From: Aldehydirespirator sp028819505
GTDB lineage: Bacteria > Actinomycetota > Acidimicrobiia > Acidimicrobiales > Aldehydirespiratoraceae
DNA: 64,000 nucleotides
Assembly: GCA_965207755.1 (NCBI GenBank)
Contig: OZ242297.1
Coordinates: 1,736,001-1,800,000 of the forward strand
Direction of reading: 5' to 3'
The position numbers and the translations under genes are program-made. Positions within the stretch are counted from its first letter, which is position 1. Each line of letters opens with the position of its first letter. The notes below the pieces were generated by a model. That model had not been told where the DNA came from and did not search any database. It saw nothing but the letters and a program-made list of their open reading frames with translations. Shown piece by piece: positions 41,236 to 50,685 of the stretch.

Positions 41236-43183
41236 TCGAGTCGAACTCGAGGACTTCGGACCATTCAAGGGCCGCCAGGCGATCAACTTGCCCGAGGCGC
41301 CAGGCGTGGTCGTGGTCTACGGCGAGAACATGCGGGGCAAGACCGTCCTGCTCAACGCGATTCGCTTCGCGCTCTTCGGCAAGGTGCTCGGTCGGGCCCG
41401 CCGCGAGGGCTCGCTCCACACCATCGGCAACTGGGAGCAGGCCGCCGCGGGTCAGTACGGATTCAAGGTGGTCTTGCAGTTTCAGGACGACGAACACCAG
41501 TACAGACTCACGCGATCCTGCCAGCCGCGCTCGGGAGTCGTGCCTGAGCAGCACAGCGACTACGACGTCAAACATTTCCTTCAACGCGACGGGGAAGTGC
41601 TCGGCCCTGGTCAAGCCACCGCTGAGATCGAGCGCATCATGCCGGAGAAGATCGCTCGGTTCTTCCTGTTCGACGGAGAACTCCTGCAGGAGTATGAGGA
41701 TCTCCTGCGCAACGAGAGCGACATGGGACGCCAGATCAGCGAATCGATCGAACAAATCCTCGGAGTTCCAGTGCTCACGCGTTCACGGGCGACGCTTGCC
41801 AAGCTGCTCGACGACTATGGCAAGAAGGAGGCAAAGAGCGCTCAGGCCAACACGATCACGAGCGAACTCGGAACCCAGATGAAGGTCCTGCTCGACCAAC
41901 GCCAAGTTCTTCAGGACGGCCTTGACGACATGGAGGCGAGCCTCGCTCAGTTGCGTGAGGACAAGGCAGACCTGGACGAGCAGCTCCGCCGCAACGAGCG
42001 CCTCACAGCGATGATGGACAAGCGCGTCATGCTCCTCGGCGCCATCGAGTCGCTCGATGAACAGATCGAGGCTCGTCAAGCCGAAATCACCATCGAAATG
42101 CGAGTGGCGTGGAAGTCACTGGTCGCTGCTCGTGCATCTGGCCTCACCGGAGGCCTGCGAGATCGAGAACGACGCTTGCAGCTCCAGAAGATGCGACACG
42201 AAGTCCTACGGGCTTCGGCTGATCGAGGCGTAGGCCCCGACAAGTGCCCGACATGCTTCCAATTGCTCAGCGACGAAGTGCTCGCGCAGATGGAGGAGGC
42301 TGCTGTCGGCGAAGCGGTCAAGATCGAAGACATCGAACGACAGTTGCGCGACATCCAGCGACGTCTGGACGCCCTGGAAAACGCTGCCCGAGCTTCAAGT
42401 GAGACCGGTCTACGGATGCTCTGGAGCGACCTTGACCGCATCAAGAGAGACCGGTACACCAATGAAGACGAAGCTTCAGAACTCGATCGTCGGCTGCAGG
42501 AAGCAGGGGACGACCAAGGCGCCGTTCGTCAAGCGCAGTACGAACACGAGCAGACCGTCAAGAAGATCGCCCTGCTGGAGGAGGGGATTAGAAAACAAGA
42601 GGACGCGCTCGCCGAGAACGAGCGAAATCTGGCGAGGGTCCGAGTACGTCTAGAGTCCAGCGGTGGAGCGGACGTCGAAGGCCCCCGGCAACGGCGGCGT
42701 TTGTGCGCCGAATTGCATGGGTTGTTTGACCAAGCAGTCGCCAAGTACCGCGACCGACTCCGTCGAAGTGTTGAAGCCGACGCCACCGAACTCTTCTTGC
42801 AGCTCACGACCGAGCCGGAGTACGCGGGATTACGGATCAACGAGAGTTACGGGCTCACAATCGTCCACCAGGACGGTTCCGAGATACCGGTGCGCTCCGC
42901 TGGCGCAGAGCACGTCGTAGCCCTGTCCCTCGTAGGCGCTTTGCAGAAGAACGCCCCCCTGCGAGGCCCGATCTTCATCGACTCACCATTCGGACGGCTC
43001 GACACCCAGCACACTAGGAATGTCGTCTCCGCCCTGCCCAGCATGACGGAACAGGTGTGCCTCCTCGTGTACGAGGAGGAGCTGCGACCGCAGCTTCCTC
43101 GGGAGCTGCTTAGGGGACAGCTACGTGCCGAGTACTCCCTACGTCGGGTTTCCGCCCGTCACACTGAACTCGAAGAGAGATAG
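41222..43183 (+). CDS. DndD/SMC-like coiled-coil ATPase
   Basis: The 653-residue protein has an N-terminal ATP-binding half (GPFKGRQAINLPE, Walker A GENMRGKTVLL at 34-41), FFLFDGELLQEYEDLL as in DndD proteins, two long coiled coils, a CPTC zinc-hook-like motif near residue 342, and a C-terminal half with LSLVGALQKN and IFIDSPFGRLD near 587. It resembles the ATPase of DNA phosphorothioation, DndD, but no dndC, dndB or dndE partner is nearby, so it is a relative used in another system, probably sensing or organising DNA. Confidence 0.85.
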   Translation: MLRIDRVELEDFGPFKGRQAINLPEAPGVVVVYGENMRGKTVLLNAIRFALFGKVLGRARREGSLHTIGNWEQAAAGQYGFKVVLQFQDDEHQYRLTRSCQPRSGVVPEQHSDYDVKHFLQRDGEVLGPGQATAEIERIMPEKIARFFLFDGELLQEYEDLLRNESDMGRQISESIEQILGVPVLTRSRATLAKLLDDYGKKEAKSAQANTITSELGTQMKVLLDQRQVLQDGLDDMEASLAQLREDKADLDEQLRRNERLTAMMDKRVMLLGAIESLDEQIEARQAEITIEMRVAWKSLVAARASGLTGGLRDRERRLQLQKMRHEVLRASADRGVGPDKCPTCFQLLSDEVLAQMEEAAVGEAVKIEDIERQLRDIQRRLDALENAARASSETGLRMLWSDLDRIKRDRYTNEDEASELDRRLQEAGDDQGAVRQAQYEHEQTVKKIALLEEGIRKQEDALAENERNLARVRVRLESSGGADVEGPRQRRRLCAELHGLFDQAVAKYRDRLRRSVEADATELFLQLTTEPEYAGLRINESYGLTIVHQDGSEIPVRSAGAEHVVALSLVGALQKNAPLRGPIFIDSPFGRLDTQHTRNVVSALPSMTEQVCLLVYEEELRPQLPRELLRGQLRAEYSLRRVSARHTELEER

Positions 43184-43191
43184 GGGGCGTC

Positions 43192-43578
43192 ATGTCTGAA
43201 GACAAACGAACGATCGGGGTGACCGAGGCCGCAGACGGTGTTTTCACCGTGATGGTCGAGCAAGGGCACTTCTCCGACGCCATCGACGCCGCCAAGTTCG
43301 CGATGGCCCTCGCGATCAACTCGCGGGGGCACGCGGAGGACCTCACGGTCGAGGGCACCACCACGAAGTGGAACGTCGGCAGCTTCGATCCGGACAGCCA
43401 ACTCCGCTCACTCCTCGACGCCCTCTATCCGGATGTCGATCAGCCGTACCGGCTGCTTGAGTTCTTGATCGACGACGGGCTCCAGCGTGTAAGCGAACAC
43501 ATGGAGTCGGTAGGAGAGCTCGATGTCATTGCGCTGCTCGACGAGGCGAAGACCCGTCCTAGCGCAGCTGCGCCGTAG
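43192..43578 (+). CDS. Small protein ending the plus-strand half of the defence island
   Basis: The 128-residue protein (RTIGVTEAADGVFTVMVEQG, YPDVDQPYRLLEFLIDDGLQ) is acidic and has no membrane segment. The ATG follows GGGGG and lies nine bases after the SMC-like gene. I do not recognise a family; its position and size recall DndE- or SspD-like accessory proteins, but that is inference only. It meets the nuclease gene from the other strand about 35 bp further on. Confidence 0.65.
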   Translation: MSEDKRTIGVTEAADGVFTVMVEQGHFSDAIDAAKFAMALAINSRGHAEDLTVEGTTTKWNVGSFDPDSQLRSLLDALYPDVDQPYRLLEFLIDDGLQRVSEHMESVGELDVIALLDEAKTRPSAAAP

Positions 43579-43613
43579 GGGGCCCGAAACCAGAGGTACG
43601 GCGGTTCCACGTA

Positions 43614-44600
43614 TCAGACGCAGGTGTCCAGCAGTTCGTCGAACACGTCCGGCCAAGACAAGGCAACGCCATAAGACTCGCAGAGGTCAGGCCAGTAGGC
43701 CGACGATGGCTCCCGCTCGACGGCCAGCACGGGGTTGTTCTCGAACCCCCAGTCGACGAGATGCACGTAGCTGAGCACCTGCCCGAGACCCAGCCGAAGC
43801 TGCCGCTCCTCGTTCGTGGGGGTGAGGCTCTTCACCTCTGCGATCCATGCAGCGTCGGCCGCAATCCACCCAACATCGAAGAGGGGGTCCGAATCGCTCG
43901 GCGACAGCGGCTGCCACCCGCGCGCTCGGACGGCATCAGCAAGCTCGTTCTGGACCTTCCTGTGCGCGTTCGTTCCTCGATCGATCGCATCTGGATCGAA
44001 TCTGAACACGCGCGACTTGGGAGTCGCCGAGCCGCCGGACGAAGGGCGTACATAAGGCTGTCCCTGCGTTACCGAGACGCCCTTGCCACGAGATTCTGCT
44101 TCCCCGTTTGAAGCACGCTCCTCGATAGCCTCGACCACCAGCTGACTCGGGGCGCAGATCACAACCTCCCTCCCGGTCTTCAATCGACGGTCCTGGCGCA
44201 CACGCACACCCGAGGCGGCCGCAACCTCAACATTGGCCGTTCGGACCTGGAGATTCGTCGAGTAAGCGAAGTCGATGCGCAATGCAGCGTCCCAGAAGAC
44301 GAAGACGTCGTGTTCAACGACGTAGCCGCAGACCAGCACCAGGTCGACCCCTGTCCAGTCGAACTCGCCCCGTTCACCACGCCGCTGAGCGGTGAGTTGG
44401 ATCTTGTGCTCCGGGGTCGTACGGCCGCCGGGAGGGTCCGTCGCGTTGTAGATGTAGACCCGAACACGACTGGGCAGAGGGGGACGGAGTTCCACGACGA
44501 GTTCGCCGGAGGCATCCGCCCTCGCCGCGATGAGTGCGGTGGGACCAACGGCGGCAACGAACCGGTCGTGAAGCTCCGTAGTCGAGAGCCGATCAGTCAA
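43614..44600 (-). CDS. PD-(D/E)XK nuclease with the shared reader domain
   Basis: Residues ~37-161 (RVYIYNATDPPGGRTTPEHK, DFAYSTNLQVRT) match the domain in the protein at 37841. The C-terminal part is a restriction-nuclease-like core, with SDPLFDVGWIAADAAWIAEVK (Asp near 240, Glu near 254 and Lys two residues later), followed by a helix with GLGQVLSYVHL. I chose TTG at 44600, preceded by CAGGAGAA. The gene is downstream of, and on the same strand as, the two methyltransferases, so this half looks like a restriction-modification operon. Confidence 0.78.
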   Translation of the reverse strand: MTDRLSTTELHDRFVAAVGPTALIAARADASGELVVELRPPLPSRVRVYIYNATDPPGGRTTPEHKIQLTAQRRGERGEFDWTGVDLVLVCGYVVEHDVFVFWDAALRIDFAYSTNLQVRTANVEVAAASGVRVRQDRRLKTGREVVICAPSQLVVEAIEERASNGEAESRGKGVSVTQGQPYVRPSSGGSATPKSRVFRFDPDAIDRGTNAHRKVQNELADAVRARGWQPLSPSDSDPLFDVGWIAADAAWIAEVKSLTPTNEERQLRLGLGQVLSYVHLVDWGFENNPVLAVEREPSSAYWPDLCESYGVALSWPDVFDELLDTCV

Positions 44601-44628
44601 CGCCGTTCTCCTGCGCCCCGCTGGTGAT

Positions 44629-46395
44629 CTACGCGTAGTACGCGCTGCCCACTCGTTCGAACCGATTGTTGCAGAGCTGCTCAAACGCCCGGAGCGAGAG
44701 TCCAGCCGGTTTGGCGCCACCGCCGATCACTGCGCTCACGGCGACCGAGTAGAGATAGTCGAGCTGGCGCTGCGGTGAGGTGCTGCGCTCAAGACTCTCA
44801 AGGTGCGCCGTGACGGCGTCGACGGCTAGGTCGCCCGCACCGTTTAGCCGCGGAGTGCCTCTCGCAGAGACGTCGAATGTCATGATGAGGTCGTAAAACG
44901 GCACAAGCTCTCCTCGCCTGACCTTGTAGCCCTTCTGACTGCGCTGACCCTTGTCGAGGATCGATACCTCAGCCTGGCGAAGGCCAGCATCCTCTACCGC
45001 GTCAAGAAGCGCACTCCACACGGCGTCGTCCGAGTTGTGAAATACGATTGAGACGCGCCCGTCCTTGACGACGACACGCTTCGTCTCTCGGAAGGAGTCG
45101 GTGAGCAGCCGCTGATAGTCGCCGACCGTCTTGCCTCCGTCCTCCACGCGCCGCGACTTGTTGACGACGATCTCCTGGTCGTTGTCGGTCGGATCTCCCA
45201 GCCACGCCTCCCAGACGATGTTGCAATCCGCGTAGTGGATGTTGTTGCCAAACGGTGGATCAGTGAACACGTAGTCGACCGAGTTGTCAGCGAGCCACCG
45301 CAGATCGGTCGCAGACGCCTGCTTCACGTCGACTTCACCGTCCGAGAGCACGTCGTAGAGCCGGCATACCTGGCGTACCTGGTGACGGAAGACCTCGAAG
45401 ACGTTGGGCTCCGAGATCAACTGCGGGATGAAGAGCGTGCCGGTAAGCGGCCGCTGGCCTCCCTTCGCGTTGTAGCGTCGCATCCGGCTGGCGTGCCACG
45501 CCGTGTTTGTGAAGGCGAACTGCAGCGCCTCCCGAACGGCCACATCGTCTACTTGGCCGATTCGATGCCACAGCCGGGAGAGCGCTATGGCTGGGCGGCG
45601 AGCGAACATGTCGGCGACCGTCTGCACGCCACGAAGATGAAGCGCTGACCTGATGTACATCTCACGGGAGGAGTCGATCGGCGCTGTCGGCATCCAGCGA
45701 GTGACCCGCCGACGTCCAATCTTTTCGATCCGGTTGAGCGCTTCGACGGTGGGATCGCCATGGACCAATCGGCCGCCTGACTCTGGAGCGAGCGTGATCC
45801 AGCGCGGCACAGATGCGATGGGCATGCCGCCCCGCCGGTCGAACCACCACCTGCAGCCGTCGCACCGAATGTCACGAGGCAGTGGCCGGTCGGGCTCAGT
45901 CGCATCCCATAGAACGATCTCCGACGCGCACATCGGGCACTCGTAGACCTCCGACCAGACGGTATGGCGCGCTAGCCCCTGGACAACCCCGTCATCGGTG
46001 TCGACCGACGACCAGTACAGGTCGCGTTCTGTTCGCCGCATCCAAGAGCGGTCGAGCGCAGCGACAGCGTCGGACAGCTGCTCGGGGGACACACGTCGTG
46101 TGTGGTTGCGGGCGAGGTGCACAGCGCCGGGCGACAGGTCCGAGAGCACCGCTCGGCGGCCTGTGAGCACGGCCGCAACTCCGGTCATGCCGGATCCACA
46201 GAACGGATCGGCAACCAGACCACCGGGCACGGTCGAAGCCTCGATGAAGGGCTTGATCGCCTCGGGTGGAACCTTGGTGGGATAGGTGTGCGACGTGTAC
46301 CACGGCCCACCCTTGGAGCCGGACGTACTTGGAGGCAGCGGCCGATGAGCAGCCAACGACGGCCGGCCTACTTGCTGTTGGCGGGCAGATTCCAT
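44629..46395 (-). CDS. DNA methyltransferase 1 of the defence island
   Basis: The 588-residue protein has the SAM motif ADPFCGSGMTGVAAVLTGRR (63-69 core) and the catalytic motif VFTDPPFGNNIHYADCN near residue 376, typical of adenine or N4-cytosine DNA methyltransferases. A Cys-rich region (CPMCASEI and CDGC) between them is a probable zinc site. The ATG lies inside the 3' end of the second methyltransferase gene (28 bp overlap). It is paralogous to the gene at 46368. The two probably modify different strands or halves of an asymmetric site and protect host DNA from the nucleases here. Confidence 0.85.
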   Translation of the reverse strand: MESARQQQVGRPSLAAHRPLPPSTSGSKGGPWYTSHTYPTKVPPEAIKPFIEASTVPGGLVADPFCGSGMTGVAAVLTGRRAVLSDLSPGAVHLARNHTRRVSPEQLSDAVAALDRSWMRRTERDLYWSSVDTDDGVVQGLARHTVWSEVYECPMCASEIVLWDATEPDRPLPRDIRCDGCRWWFDRRGGMPIASVPRWITLAPESGGRLVHGDPTVEALNRIEKIGRRRVTRWMPTAPIDSSREMYIRSALHLRGVQTVADMFARRPAIALSRLWHRIGQVDDVAVREALQFAFTNTAWHASRMRRYNAKGGQRPLTGTLFIPQLISEPNVFEVFRHQVRQVCRLYDVLSDGEVDVKQASATDLRWLADNSVDYVFTDPPFGNNIHYADCNIVWEAWLGDPTDNDQEIVVNKSRRVEDGGKTVGDYQRLLTDSFRETKRVVVKDGRVSIVFHNSDDAVWSALLDAVEDAGLRQAEVSILDKGQRSQKGYKVRRGELVPFYDLIMTFDVSARGTPRLNGAGDLAVDAVTAHLESLERSTSPQRQLDYLYSVAVSAVIGGGAKPAGLSLRAFEQLCNNRFERVGSAYYA

Positions 46396-48128
46396 GCGTT
46401 TCCCTTCCTCTCAAGAATCTCGCTACACAGAGACTCGACGGCGGCGAAGCTCCAGCCGGCAGGCGATGCACCCTCGGCGAGTAGATAACGCATCACTTGC
46501 GAGTGCAACCACGGCGTAGTGCGACGCGATGCAGGCTGGTGCGCGACGTACTCCCTTAGTTCCTTCTCGATCTCGGCTCGACCCACTTCGCGGCGCGGGG
46601 CATTGGGACCAGGCTGGGTTCCAGCAGCGAGATGCATTACGAGGTCGAAGTTCGCGACCTTCTCACCCTTGTCCTCATGCCGAAGCCCCTTGAACGACGC
46701 CTGCCCCTTGTCCATCACGACGGCAACTTCCACGCGCAGCCCGGCCAAATCGACAGCGTTCTGAATGGACGACCAGACCGCATCATCTGAGTTGTGGAAC
46801 TGCAGCGAGGCCCACGCACCCGGCCGCATCACACGACTTATCTCCCCCATTGCCCGGCTCATCGCCTTCTCATAATCGTCGAGCGTCGTTCGGCCCAACT
46901 CGGCTGTCAAGCGCCTGTTGACCACAGTCTCAGCAGCAACGTCGGTCTGCTCGCCCAGCCACGCCTCCCACAGGAAGGACGAGTCGCTGTAGTAGATGTT
47001 CGAGCCGAATGGCGGATCGGTGAACACGTAATCGACGCTCCGATCCGCTGCCCAGGTGAGATGCTCGGCGGAACCGAAGTAAACCTCACATGAACCAGGC
47101 GCGCCCCAGGTCTGCCGGAACATGTCGGTAATGGTCGCGAGCTTGCGGCGGAAGAGGCTGAACACGTTGAACTCGTAGTTCAGCGACGCCAGATACATGG
47201 TGGACGACAAGACGTTGGTCGGCCGCCGCGGATGCCATTGGTAGCGACGAGAGGCGCGGTTGACGCTCGCGGTGAACACGAAGCGAAGGCCAGCGCGAAT
47301 TGAAGGCTCCTCAACCTGCCCGATCGCATTCCAGAGTGCCGACAGCGCGTACAGATTGCGCGCCGTGAAGAAGTCCGCTGAGGTCACGATGCCTTGCACC
47401 TCGTGCTGAGCTCGCCACATCTCGCGCCAGGACTCCCAAGGAACGCTCGGGTACCAGTGCGGGATGTCAGCCCGTTCGACTCGATTCCCGTGTCCCGTCG
47501 CTTCGACCGGCCTCACGAGTCGAGTCCCTCGGCCGTCGAGGCTCATGTTCTCTTGCACCGGCTGGGAACGCAGCCAGCGGAGCTCCGTCTTCTTGAAGGG
47601 TCCGTGGCCCACAGGGCACGACAGCGTCTTCAGGACAGATCCCTCCGTATGGTCTACAGCAGCGTCCCAGAACAGAATCTCGCGCTCACATCGCAAACAC
47701 CGATGGACGTCAGACCAGACCGTGTATTCGATCCGTCCCCCGGGCGCGCCATACAGATCCAGCTCCAGCGGCCCAAGCCCGGCAAGTAGCTCGGAAGCAA
47801 CCTGCTCGAAGCCAGCGGGGTGGACTTGCGCGGTGTACCCGCGGGCGATGTGAACCGCGGCCGGCGAGAGATCAGACAGCACGGCACGCCGCCCAGTCAG
47901 CACGGCGGCGACGCCCGTCTGCCCAGACCCGCAGAACGGGTCGAGCACCACATCGCCGGGATCCGTGTAGTGCTCGATCAACTGCTTTAAGCCCTCCACC
48001 GGCACCTTCGTGTGGTACGAGTGCGCCCGGTAGAAGACGCTCCCCTTGCCGCCCGCGATGTCGTCCGTCATCGGCTTACGAGGCCGCGCTTCGTGGCGCG
48101 CTGAGTCTCCGGGGGGAGGATCAACCAT
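46368..48128 (-). CDS. DNA methyltransferase 2 of the defence island
   Basis: This is a paralogue of the adjacent methyltransferase: DPFCGSGQTGVAAVLTGRRA at 63-69 and FTDPPFGSNIYYSDSSFLWE near residue 368, with CLRCEREI as a partial zinc site. It is 586 residues from the ATG at 48128, which follows GAGGA; an ATG at 48071 is an alternative. It leads the minus-strand operon of the island. Two such related enzymes in tandem suggest recognition of non-palindromic DNA. Confidence 0.85.
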   Translation of the reverse strand: MVDPPPGDSARHEARPRKPMTDDIAGGKGSVFYRAHSYHTKVPVEGLKQLIEHYTDPGDVVLDPFCGSGQTGVAAVLTGRRAVLSDLSPAAVHIARGYTAQVHPAGFEQVASELLAGLGPLELDLYGAPGGRIEYTVWSDVHRCLRCEREILFWDAAVDHTEGSVLKTLSCPVGHGPFKKTELRWLRSQPVQENMSLDGRGTRLVRPVEATGHGNRVERADIPHWYPSVPWESWREMWRAQHEVQGIVTSADFFTARNLYALSALWNAIGQVEEPSIRAGLRFVFTASVNRASRRYQWHPRRPTNVLSSTMYLASLNYEFNVFSLFRRKLATITDMFRQTWGAPGSCEVYFGSAEHLTWAADRSVDYVFTDPPFGSNIYYSDSSFLWEAWLGEQTDVAAETVVNRRLTAELGRTTLDDYEKAMSRAMGEISRVMRPGAWASLQFHNSDDAVWSSIQNAVDLAGLRVEVAVVMDKGQASFKGLRHEDKGEKVANFDLVMHLAAGTQPGPNAPRREVGRAEIEKELREYVAHQPASRRTTPWLHSQVMRYLLAEGASPAGWSFAAVESLCSEILERKGNAWNLPANSK

Positions 48129-48321
48129 GATCTGCCGTCCTCGTTCCGTAGGAGCAGGCGGGAGACATCTCGCCAAGGCTACGTCGGTTCGACATAGTCC
48201 GCCGTGGAACGGCCGGATGAAGAACGGCCAAGCGATGAGACATGGCCTGACAACCTAGGGACCGGGTGTGACATCTGCCGAGCGCGCGTTCGTTGCCGAA
48301 AGTCGCGGGCGGAGAGCCCTT

Positions 48322-48960
48322 TCACCAGTTCACGCTTGCCCGCAAGAGTTCGACGGCTTCGGCCACGACACGGTGTGCGACGGCGAGCCGCTGTCCGGCG
48401 CCCGGCGTGCGAAGCACCTCGTAGCGGTCGAGCGGACCGAGCGGAGCAAGAGCTGCGGCCCGGTAGGAGGCCAGCGACACGTCGCGGCCCACGTCCGCGG
48501 GCGCCGTCTCGGCTGCCGGATGCTGCGGCCCGGGCGCGACCTGGAGGCGCCGGGCCAGGCTGCGTGCCTCGGTGACGAGTGCGCCCAACTGCCGCAACTG
48601 CTCGCCGGTCGGCGGCGGCTCATCTTCGGGCTCATCGGGCCAGTCCTCGGTCTCAGCGCAGGGGTATGGATCGTCGGGCAGCCACCTCCGCACCCGGATG
48701 CGACGGACCCCCAGCGCCATCACCAGCAGCCGGCCGCCGGCCAGCTCCCGGGCCTCCACCACGCGGGCCATGGTGGCCGCATCGCAGCGCACGTCCCCGC
48801 CGCCGACCTCGCGGCCCCGCTCGATCAGCACGACGCCCATCTCGGCGTCCGTCGAGACGACGGTGTCGAGCATGGCCACGTAGCGAGGCTCGAAGACGTG
48901 CAGCGGCAGCGGCGATCCGGGGAGCAGCACCGACTGGAGCGCGAACATCGGGTTGGCCAC
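48322..48960 (-). CDS. Lon N-terminal (LAN) domain protein
   Basis: The 212-residue protein contains the substrate-binding N-domain of Lon protease (FALQSVLLPGSPLPLHVFEP, followed by RYVAML, and MGVVLIERG), without ATPase or protease domains. Solitary proteins of this kind are common in actinobacteria and are of unknown function. The start is GTG at 48960, with an ATG four codons in; GGAGCGG is upstream. It follows dacB on the same strand with a 13-bp gap, so the two may be co-transcribed. It marks the right edge of the defence island. Confidence 0.83.
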   Translation of the reverse strand: MANPMFALQSVLLPGSPLPLHVFEPRYVAMLDTVVSTDAEMGVVLIERGREVGGGDVRCDAATMARVVEARELAGGRLLVMALGVRRIRVRRWLPDDPYPCAETEDWPDEPEDEPPPTGEQLRQLGALVTEARSLARRLQVAPGPQHPAAETAPADVGRDVSLASYRAAALAPLGPLDRYEVLRTPGAGQRLAVAHRVVAEAVELLRASVNW

Positions 48961-48973
48961 GGCGGCCCCGCTC

Positions 48974-50620
48974 CTACTGGCCGGTGTCTGCGCCCGTGTC
49001 GGCGCCCGGGTCCACCACCGGCGCCCTCGCGGGCTGCGGATGGAGCAGAGCGTCGGCCGAGGACGGCCCGTACGGGTGGCCGGCCGCCGCCGCGATGAGG
49101 TCCTGCTGGAAGGCGTTGCAGGAGAGGGCTTGACGCTGCCAGACGGGATCGAAGATGAGGCCCTCGCGGTTGGAGATCAGCGCGAACGTGAGCACGTCGC
49201 CGTTGCGGGCCACGGTCACCCCCGCCAGCGCCGAGACGTCGTTGAGAGTCCCGGTCTTGGCCCACACCGGGTGGTCCATCGCACCGCCGGACGGGCCGGG
49301 CGGGCCGGACGGGCCGGTGACGGCCTCGTCGGAGGGCTGCTCCGCCTCGCAGTCCCGCAGGGTGCCGCTCTCCCCCACCACGGCCAGACCGCTCACCAGG
49401 GGCGAATCGGGGCCGGCGCGCAGCAGCAGCTCGGCGATCAGGTCACAGGTCAGCCGGTTGTGCAGCGAGAGCCCCGAGCCGTCGGCGATGACGATCCCGG
49501 CGGTCGAGACGCCCAGCAGTCGCTCCAGCACGTCGTGGACGTCGGTCACCGCCTCGGCGCGGGCCGAGCCCGAGAATCGTCTTCCGATGTCCTTCAGGAG
49601 CATCTCGGCGGTGGTGTTGTCCGAGTAGCGCAGCATCCGGGCCACTATCTCCGACATGGGCGGCGACTCGACGCTTCCCAGCGAGTGAAGCTCGGAGAGC
49701 GGCGGCGCGGTGCCCTTGCCGGCCTGCGCCGCGACGCGGACGCCGCGGGCCTCGATCAGTCCGTCCAACACCTCCGCGGCGTGGAGCGCGGGATCGACGG
49801 CTCGCACGTTCTCCCGCCGGCTGGCGTAGTCCGCCGACGCCGGGAACGACACGTACCCGTCGTTGAGCAGCAGCGCGGACAGGGGACCGACCTGGTTGCT
49901 GTTCACGTACGACTGCTTCCAGATGGGCTCGCTGCTGGGCTGGACGACCTGGCCCGAGTAGTCCCGCTCCGCTTCGGGGAAGCGCGACTCGTCGGCGAGG
50001 ACGCTGCCCTCCACCACCGAGATGCCCCGGTCGCGCAGGCTCGCCGCGGCCTGCGCGGCCAGGTCCGTGAAGTCGGTGTGGACCATGGGCTCGGGGAAGC
50101 GCCTTATGTAGGAGAGCGTCGACAGGACAGGATCGCCCCGTCCGACCAGGTAGACGTCGCCGGTGAGCACGCCTCCGGCGGCCGCGCCCAGGTCCGAGGT
50201 GCGCACGAAGGCCTCGGTGCTGAACGTGGCCTCGGGTCCCGCGGTCTCGAGGATCACGGCCGCGGTGACGATCTTCATCAGCGAGGACGGCACCAGCGGC
50301 ACCTCGGCCTGCTCGCTCATGACGAGCTCGCCGTTGCGGTAGACCGCCCGGCAGGTCTGCGGCGGAGCGCTGGGCAGCCCCCCCACGCCGGAGAGCCGCT
50401 CGAAGAGGCGGGCCTCGGTGACCGGACCCGACAGCCACGACGGCGTCCGGCGAACGTTCAGCAGCGGCGTGGAAACCACCATCTCCGGAGGGCCCGCGTC
50501 GGAGGCCCAGCCCGGATCGGAGTCGGCGTCGATGCGCCGCGCCTGGACATACGACCCGACCGCGGTGGTCGCCAGCGCGGCCAGCAGGATCGACACCAGG
50601 ACTCGACGCATGCGCGCCAT
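48974..50620 (-). CDS. dacB: D-alanyl-D-alanine carboxypeptidase/endopeptidase (PBP4 family)
   Basis: This peptidase-S13 enzyme trims or cuts peptidoglycan peptide bridges outside the membrane. The N-terminal helix (RRVLVSILLAALATTAVGSY) is a signal or anchor. The three active-site motifs are visible: SSLMK (nucleophile Ser), YSDN and AKTGTL. The 548-residue length fits PBP4. A Pro/Gly/Ser-rich insert (GPSGPPGPSGG) and a low-complexity C-terminal end (GADTGADTGQ) are distinctive. It is divergent from the gene at 50686. Confidence 0.93.
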   Translation of the reverse strand: MARMRRVLVSILLAALATTAVGSYVQARRIDADSDPGWASDAGPPEMVVSTPLLNVRRTPSWLSGPVTEARLFERLSGVGGLPSAPPQTCRAVYRNGELVMSEQAEVPLVPSSLMKIVTAAVILETAGPEATFSTEAFVRTSDLGAAAGGVLTGDVYLVGRGDPVLSTLSYIRRFPEPMVHTDFTDLAAQAAASLRDRGISVVEGSVLADESRFPEAERDYSGQVVQPSSEPIWKQSYVNSNQVGPLSALLLNDGYVSFPASADYASRRENVRAVDPALHAAEVLDGLIEARGVRVAAQAGKGTAPPLSELHSLGSVESPPMSEIVARMLRYSDNTTAEMLLKDIGRRFSGSARAEAVTDVHDVLERLLGVSTAGIVIADGSGLSLHNRLTCDLIAELLLRAGPDSPLVSGLAVVGESGTLRDCEAEQPSDEAVTGPSGPPGPSGGAMDHPVWAKTGTLNDVSALAGVTVARNGDVLTFALISNREGLIFDPVWQRQALSCNAFQQDLIAAAAGHPYGPSSADALLHPQPARAPVVDPGADTGADTGQ

Positions 50621-50685
50621 GGTAGGCCGCTCGCCGCTCCGGGCCGGGCTGCCCGGCAGCGAGACTGTCTCGGTAGTGTCGGCGC

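Noticed and set aside
37841..48128. The island as a DNA phosphorothioation (Dnd) or Ssp system
   Set aside because: Only a DndD-like ATPase is present; the cysteine desulphurase, DndC and DndE or Ssp partners are absent, and two methyltransferases replace them.
37841..48128. The island as BREX or DISARM
   Set aside because: No PglZ phosphatase, BrxL, BrxC, DrmA or DrmB-like protein is visible. A PLD-helicase and methyltransferases alone are not enough.
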